NCBI RefSeq assembly: GCF_000828915.1
Contig: NZ_AP014569.1
Location: forward strand, 186,001-250,000
Direction: 5' to 3'
From: Serpentinimonas maccroryi
GTDB lineage: Bacteria; Pseudomonadota; Gammaproteobacteria; Burkholderiales; Burkholderiaceae_C
Length of the DNA stretch: 64,000 nt
Position numbers and translations under genes: made by a program. Positions 55,999-64,000 of this stretch are shown one piece after another. The stretch's first letter is position 1; the number at the start of each line of letters is the position of its first letter. A model generated the notes under the pieces. That model made no database searches. It was given only the letters and a program-made list of their open reading frames with translations, and had not been told where the DNA came from.

Positions 55999-57635
55999 GA
56001 CGCATTCCCCTCTCGCAGGGCGGTGCGCACTTGCGCTTCTAGCGCCACTAGGTCGCCGTCGTTGTGCAAGCGCCACAGCCCAGCTTCTTCGCTGGCCTCG
56101 AGGGGCTCAAAAAACCTTTGCTGCAGCGCCAGAACGGCCGCGTCGGCGTCGGAGGGGTCGTGGTTGTCGGCCTGGCGCGCGGCCATGCGCCGTTGTGCCT
56201 GCTCGGGGTTGGCGCTGCAATGCCATAGGTGAAACGGCACCTGCTGTTGCGCAGCCAGCGCGCGCAAGGCCTGGCGCTCGTGGCGGCGCAGGCAGGCGGC
56301 GTCGATCAGCACCGAGCAGCCAGCTTGCAGCAGCTGCTGCGCCGCTTGCTGCAGCCGGGCGTAGGTGCGCTGCGTCGTGTCTGGGTGGTACCACTGCGCT
56401 TGCTGCGCCGCACTCGGGCGCGCCGTGGCGGCCACGCCCAGCAAGCGCTTGCGCTCAAGGTCGGAGCGCAGACACAGGGCGGCGCGCCCCTGTTGCGCCA
56501 GGGCATCGCGAAGCAGCCGCGCCACGGTCGATTTGCCGCTGCCGCTCAGCCCCATGATCAGCCACACGCCGGGTGGCGCGGGTGCGGCCAGCAGGGCTTG
56601 GGCGCAGGCGAGGTAACTGGCGTGGGGGGCTCCGATGAGGGCGGTGGCGGTGTTGTTGCTGCTGGTATAACAATTGCCGTGGTCGTTTTGGTCGATGCAC
56701 TCACAGCAGGCGCCGCTGTCATCGGTAGCAGCGCTGCCGCACGCAGCCCCCGGCCCACCGTAGCCACTCAGCAAAGCCACGCGCGCGCGCACCAGCGCAC
56801 GGTAGGCGGCCCATGGGCGCAGGGCGCGCACGCCGTCGAAATCGCCCGTGGCATCCAGGTAGCCGTTGAGGAAGCGCCACGCCAACGCCGGCAGTTGGTA
56901 CTGAAGCAGATCCATGAAGGCAAAGGCGGCGTCGTGCATCACGTCGAGGGCGCGCAGATCGGGCTCGAATTCGAGTGCATCGAAAGCGCGCACCCCGCCT
57001 TCCCACTCGATCAGGTTGCCCAGATGCAAGTCGCCGTGGCACTCGCGCACTTGCCCCGCAGCCGCGCGCGCCTGCATCCAAGGGTGCAATGCCTGCAATT
57101 GCGTCTGCAGCGCAGCACCTAGCGCCTGCACGGCAGCCCGCTCCGGTGCCGCCAGCGCCGGGTGCGCCAGCATGGCCTGCACGCTTTCATGCGCCCAATG
57201 GGCGGTGTCGCGCTGCGGCAGCGCCTCGAGCGGCAGCGGTGCCAGCGACTGATGAAAGGCCGCCACGTGGGCCGCCAAGGCGTCGATGGTTTGCGGGCGC
57301 AAGCAGCCACGGCGGGCCTGCTCGGCCAGCAGCGCATCGGGGGCAAAGCGGCGCATGCACAGCACCCAGTCAAGCGCGGTGTGCACGCTGCTGGCGTGCA
57401 GCGCGGCCTCGGGGTCGGCGGCAAACACCTCCCAGCTGGTGCTCAGAGGGCGCAGCCCCAAATACAGCTCGGGCGCCGTGCGTCGGTTCAGGCGCAGTTC
57501 TTCCAGCCCAAACCAGCGCCGCCGCTCCGTGCTGGAAAAATCCAGAAAAGGCAGGCGCAGCGGCTTTTTGAGCTTGTAAGCGCACGCGCCATGCAGCAGC
57601 ACGCGCGAAATGTGGGTCTCGATGCACACGGTCAT
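55995..57635 (-). CDS. APH-like kinase fused to AAA/zeta-type ATPase domain
   Basis: A 546-residue protein of two parts. The N-terminal part (about 1-335) is an aminoglycoside-phosphotransferase-like kinase with HGDLHLGNLIEW (catalytic loop) and AFDALEFEPDLR (DFG-like). The C-terminal part (about 370-546) is a P-loop kinase with [14 protein letters not shown]. The join, about 335-368, contains an unusual Cys/Asn-rich stretch (GACCECIDQNDHGNCYTSS). Such fusions are annotated as bifunctional APH/ATP-binding proteins; substrates are unknown. The start at 57635 begins MTVCIETHIS. Its stop overlaps the start of the flavoprotein gene. Confidence 0.88.
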   Translation of the reverse strand: MTVCIETHISRVLLHGACAYKLKKPLRLPFLDFSSTERRRWFGLEELRLNRRTAPELYLGLRPLSTSWEVFAADPEAALHASSVHTALDWVLCMRRFAPDALLAEQARRGCLRPQTIDALAAHVAAFHQSLAPLPLEALPQRDTAHWAHESVQAMLAHPALAAPERAAVQALGAALQTQLQALHPWMQARAAAGQVRECHGDLHLGNLIEWEGGVRAFDALEFEPDLRALDVMHDAAFAFMDLLQYQLPALAWRFLNGYLDATGDFDGVRALRPWAAYRALVRARVALLSGYGGPGAACGSAATDDSGACCECIDQNDHGNCYTSSNNTATALIGAPHASYLACAQALLAAPAPPGVWLIMGLSGSGKSTVARLLRDALAQQGRAALCLRSDLERKRLLGVAATARPSAAQQAQWYHPDTTQRTYARLQQAAQQLLQAGCSVLIDAACLRRHERQALRALAAQQQVPFHLWHCSANPEQAQRRMAARQADNHDPSDADAAVLALQQRFFEPLEASEEAGLWRLHNDGDLVALEAQVRTALREGNAS

Positions 57636-57789
57636 GTGGGCAGTGTAGGGCACAGAGTAGGCCAAAAGCGTGCAGCCAGTACCATCAGTGGGCTGAGAGG
57701 CTGGGTGGCAGCAGGCCTCGCGCCAAGGTGCTGCACGACAAGCTGCCGCGTCCAAAGTGGCCGAAAAACGGTGCTACAATGCGGGTTCT

Positions 57790-57865
57790 TCCCCGATAGC
57801 TCAGTCGGTAGAGCGCCGGACTGTTAATCCGTAGGTCCCTGGTTCGAGCCCAGGTCGGGGAGCCA
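57790..57865 (+). tRNA. tRNA-Asn (GTT anticodon)
   Basis: A full cloverleaf: acceptor TCCCCGA/TCGGGGA, D arm GCTC...GAGC, anticodon loop CTGTTAA with GTT, T arm CCTGG-TTCGAGC-CCAGG, discriminator G and an encoded CCA. A TACAAT -10 box lies at 57775-57780, and the TSS-proximal bases match the tRNA-Met promoter (GCTACAATGC). It marks the border between housekeeping genes and the accessory cassette. Confidence 0.97.
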
Positions 57866-57892
57866 GATATACAGTGTCTTAAGCTGTTAGAA

Positions 57893-57920
57893 ACAAAGGC
57901 CTTTATCGAAGGGCCTTTGT
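57893..57920 (+). terminator. Hairpin after tRNA-Asn
   Basis: ACAAAGGCC, a 10-base loop, GGCCTTTGT, then CGTTTCT. The stem is a 9-bp perfect inverted repeat; the T tract is short. It may terminate the tRNA transcript and, from the other side, the leftward HNH gene, whose stop is about 65 bases away. Confidence 0.55.
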
Positions 57921-57983
57921 CGTTTCTGGCGATAGCACAGGCTGTGTCGCTGCATTGATAGCGCGACTGATAGCGATAGCGCA

Positions 57984-58706
57984 TCAGTCATATCGAAGCT
58001 CGTTCTCGCGGTGATAGGCCAAGTACACCATATGAGCACTCTTCAGACTTTTGATGGACCAACTGGGGTCGATGCCAAGTTGGGTACGCGCAGCTGCACT
58101 CAACAGCTTGGAAACCAACATCCCGCCCTGTTCAGAGAATGAAATCCATCCACCATCAAAGAGGGCATCAAGGTGGGGTGCCAGCAACAAGCCATTGAAT
58201 ACATCCAGCCTTTCGTCGTCAGACTCGCACTTGGCCCAGGGCTTGATGTGAGACGCCCTCAACAGTGACGGTACGGCCAGGCCGGTGACGCAGCAACGAC
58301 CCTGCCAATAGTCAAGCAAAGCACTGCGGAACAGGTCTTGGCCGACACGCTGTACCACTAGGCGCTCGGCCTCGGTCGATTTGGGTAGGGTCTTTGTTTT
58401 GGCTCGGAACTGGTCAGCAACCCGATTTGGCATGGTGCGCGCAGTGGCAGCCGCGTGCTGTAGTGCTTGGTAAAGCTGCTCAATGCCTTCAACCAGCAGC
58501 ACGCCATCGCCAGAACCAGTGGCAAGCAAAGTGGGCACCGATACCGTCAACTGGTAGCCCAGCGGTGTTGCTACACGAACAAACACGACTTCAGGGAACG
58601 TGGCCGACCTAAGTTCCAGTTGGCCGTTTTGATTCAAGATGGCTTGGCGTTCAAAGCCGCAGTCGGAAGCAGCCTTCTCGATACGAATGCGTTCAAGCGG
58701 TGTCAC
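57984..58706 (-). CDS. HNH endonuclease (HNH_2-like)
   Basis: A 240-residue protein. The C-terminal half holds an HNH-type nuclease motif: RASHIKPWAKC, then NGLLLAPHLDALFDGG, the arrangement of HNH_2-type restriction-like endonucleases (PF13391). The N-terminal 110 residues are not recognised. The start codon is GTG at 58706, overlapping the stop of the upstream 98-residue gene (GTGA). Codon use is less GC3-biased than in most other genes of the window, which suggests recent acquisition. It is the last gene of the leftward cassette and ends near tRNA-Asn. Confidence 0.85.
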   Translation of the reverse strand: MTPLERIRIEKAASDCGFERQAILNQNGQLELRSATFPEVVFVRVATPLGYQLTVSVPTLLATGSGDGVLLVEGIEQLYQALQHAAATARTMPNRVADQFRAKTKTLPKSTEAERLVVQRVGQDLFRSALLDYWQGRCCVTGLAVPSLLRASHIKPWAKCESDDERLDVFNGLLLAPHLDALFDGGWISFSEQGGMLVSKLLSAAARTQLGIDPSWSIKSLKSAHMVYLAYHRENELRYD

Positions 58707-58999
58707 TTGTCTTCATCCAGCAACTTATGATAGCCCGCTCTGATGACGCCTGCAATCAAAGGGCGGCGTGCTTTCAAAAAGTCGTCGTAGGAAAGCGTCC
58801 ACCAGTCGGCGGGCAACGCGTGCCAGTTTGCCATTGCGGTCAACTCGGCATCTGTAAAGCGCTTGGCGTATTCAGGCCAGTACGCAGAGGGAGGACCGTC
58901 AGAGATGGCGACGTTGTCGCCCCACTCCACCAAGGCGTAGTTGGCTATCTGGTTGATGTCACGGACACTTTCAATGCCTTTTTTCTTCAGGTATTGCAT
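58703..58999 (-). CDS. Small DUF262-tail-like protein
   Basis: A 98-residue protein starting one base after the methylase stop (TGACATG), with a TAGGTGA ribosome-binding site. The sequence (NQIANYALVEWGDNVAISD, YWPEYAKRF, then WHALPADWWTLSYDDFLKARR) resembles the C-terminal tail of DUF262/DUF1524 (GmrSD-type) nucleases as I recall them, but it lacks the catalytic DUF262 DGQQR and HNH motifs. It could be a truncated remnant or a functional stand-alone module, since it is tightly coupled to its neighbours on both sides. Confidence 0.65.
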   Translation of the reverse strand: MQYLKKKGIESVRDINQIANYALVEWGDNVAISDGPPSAYWPEYAKRFTDAELTAMANWHALPADWWTLSYDDFLKARRPLIAGVIRAGYHKLLDEDK

Positions 59000-59000
59000 G

Positions 59001-63689
<4,689 letters not shown>

Positions 63690-63705
63690 GAAGGCGTGGC
63701 AAAGA

Positions 63706-64000
63706 TTAGGTGCACAGCCAGGTGCGGTAGTCCATCAAGTCCACGCAAGTCCAGCCCTGTTGCTGCAGGGCCTTGCGGTGGTCGGCTGAGAACCGTGGGG
63801 CGTAGAGAGCTTTTTCCTGCTTCCAGTATTTGAAGCGTTTGCCACTGCTGGTGGCCAGAAAGTCGTGGATGTGCTGTTCGGTTTTGGCCAATGAAGCGCG
63901 GTCGTGTTTGGTTTCCGAACGCTTGCAGCTGCCAAATCGCACGGTTTGGTTGTCGTTGTTGACGGCAACGATGTCGATTTCAATCAGCCTCGTCGAGTCG
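63706..64000 (-). CDS. ATP-binding protein with DUF234-like tail, C-terminal part
   Basis: The frame is open to the right edge, so only the last 97 codons are seen. They begin DSTRLIEIDIVAVNNDNQ, continue VRFGSCKRSETKHDR and end with LYAPRFSADHRKALQQQGW. The EID...FGSCKR spacing matches the PD-(D/E)xK-like DUF234 tail found on COG1672-type AAA ATPases. No ATPase motif lies within the window. The stop is 16 bases before the methylase ATG. Identification rests on this tail only. Confidence 0.55.
   Translation of the reverse strand, partial: DSTRLIEIDIVAVNNDNQTVRFGSCKRSETKHDRASLAKTEQHIHDFLATSSGKRFKYWKQEKALYAPRFSADHRKALQQQGWTCVDLMDYRTWLCT

Overview
The window is high-GC chromosomal DNA from a betaproteobacterium, most likely a member of the Comamonadaceae (Burkholderiales). 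This is judged from the protein sequences, from gene neighbourhoods such as glnA-ntrB-ntrC and mpl beside a c-di-GMP cluster, and from -10 boxes of the TACAAT type. No rRNA, transposase, prophage or CRISPR array is visible. Nearly all of it is dense protein-coding sequence. The only gap longer than 300 bases without a gene is 50794-51105.

Layout. (1) 1-6.5 kb: an EI24 membrane protein end and a CinA-like protein, then glnA, a small periplasmic coiled-coil protein, and the NtrB/NtrC pair. The glnA upstream region carries two dyads of NtrC type and a -24/-12 (sigma-54) promoter. (2) 6.5-12.6 kb: exonuclease III, a LytS/AlgZ-type kinase without a neighbouring response regulator, miaB, a CYTH-CHAD protein and argB. 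(3) 12.7-21.7 kb: a fatty-acid degradation operon headed by its own TetR regulator. It holds an acyl-CoA dehydrogenase, a DUF2147 protein, a FadN-type dehydrogenase/hydratase, a thiolase, an alpha/beta hydrolase, an enoyl-CoA hydratase and a thioesterase. A 19-base sequence over the tetR promoter recurs exactly in front of fadD at 34.6 kb, which ties the two loci into one regulon. (4) 21.9-24.7 kb: a polytopic membrane protein, a TorF-family porin with a near-perfect sigma-54 promoter, and a small conserved protein. (5) 24.7-31.2 kb: mpl and a c-di-GMP cluster with an HD-GYP protein, a PAS-GGDEF-EAL protein and a divergent degenerate HD-GYP relative. (6) 31.3-44.4 kb: a nuclease, a BASS transporter, fadD, tRNA-Met (CAT), enoyl-CoA hydratase, an M61 peptidase, DsbC, a UbiH-like monooxygenase, amn, gor and an AAA/DUF4143 protein. 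(7) 44.5-57.6 kb: uvrA, isocitrate dehydrogenase with a divergent LysR gene, a YciA-type thioesterase, an AmpG-like permease, an M48 protease, an MBL hydrolase, a HI0933-type flavoprotein and an APH-kinase fusion. (8) 57.8-64 kb: tRNA-Asn followed by an accessory, defence-like leftward cassette. It contains the end of an ATPase with a DUF234-like tail, a 1,562-residue Eco57I-type adenine methylase, a 98-residue DUF262-tail protein and an HNH nuclease. This tightly coupled cassette is the best candidate for an undescribed system, but its upstream genes lie beyond the window.

Functional themes. Nitrogen control is represented by glnA/ntrBC and the sigma-54 porin. Fatty-acid degradation is represented by the TetR operon and fadD, with further hydratase and thioesterase genes. 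Cell-wall recycling is represented by mpl and ampG, and c-di-GMP signalling by three linked genes. All family names come from reading translated motifs; no database search was run.
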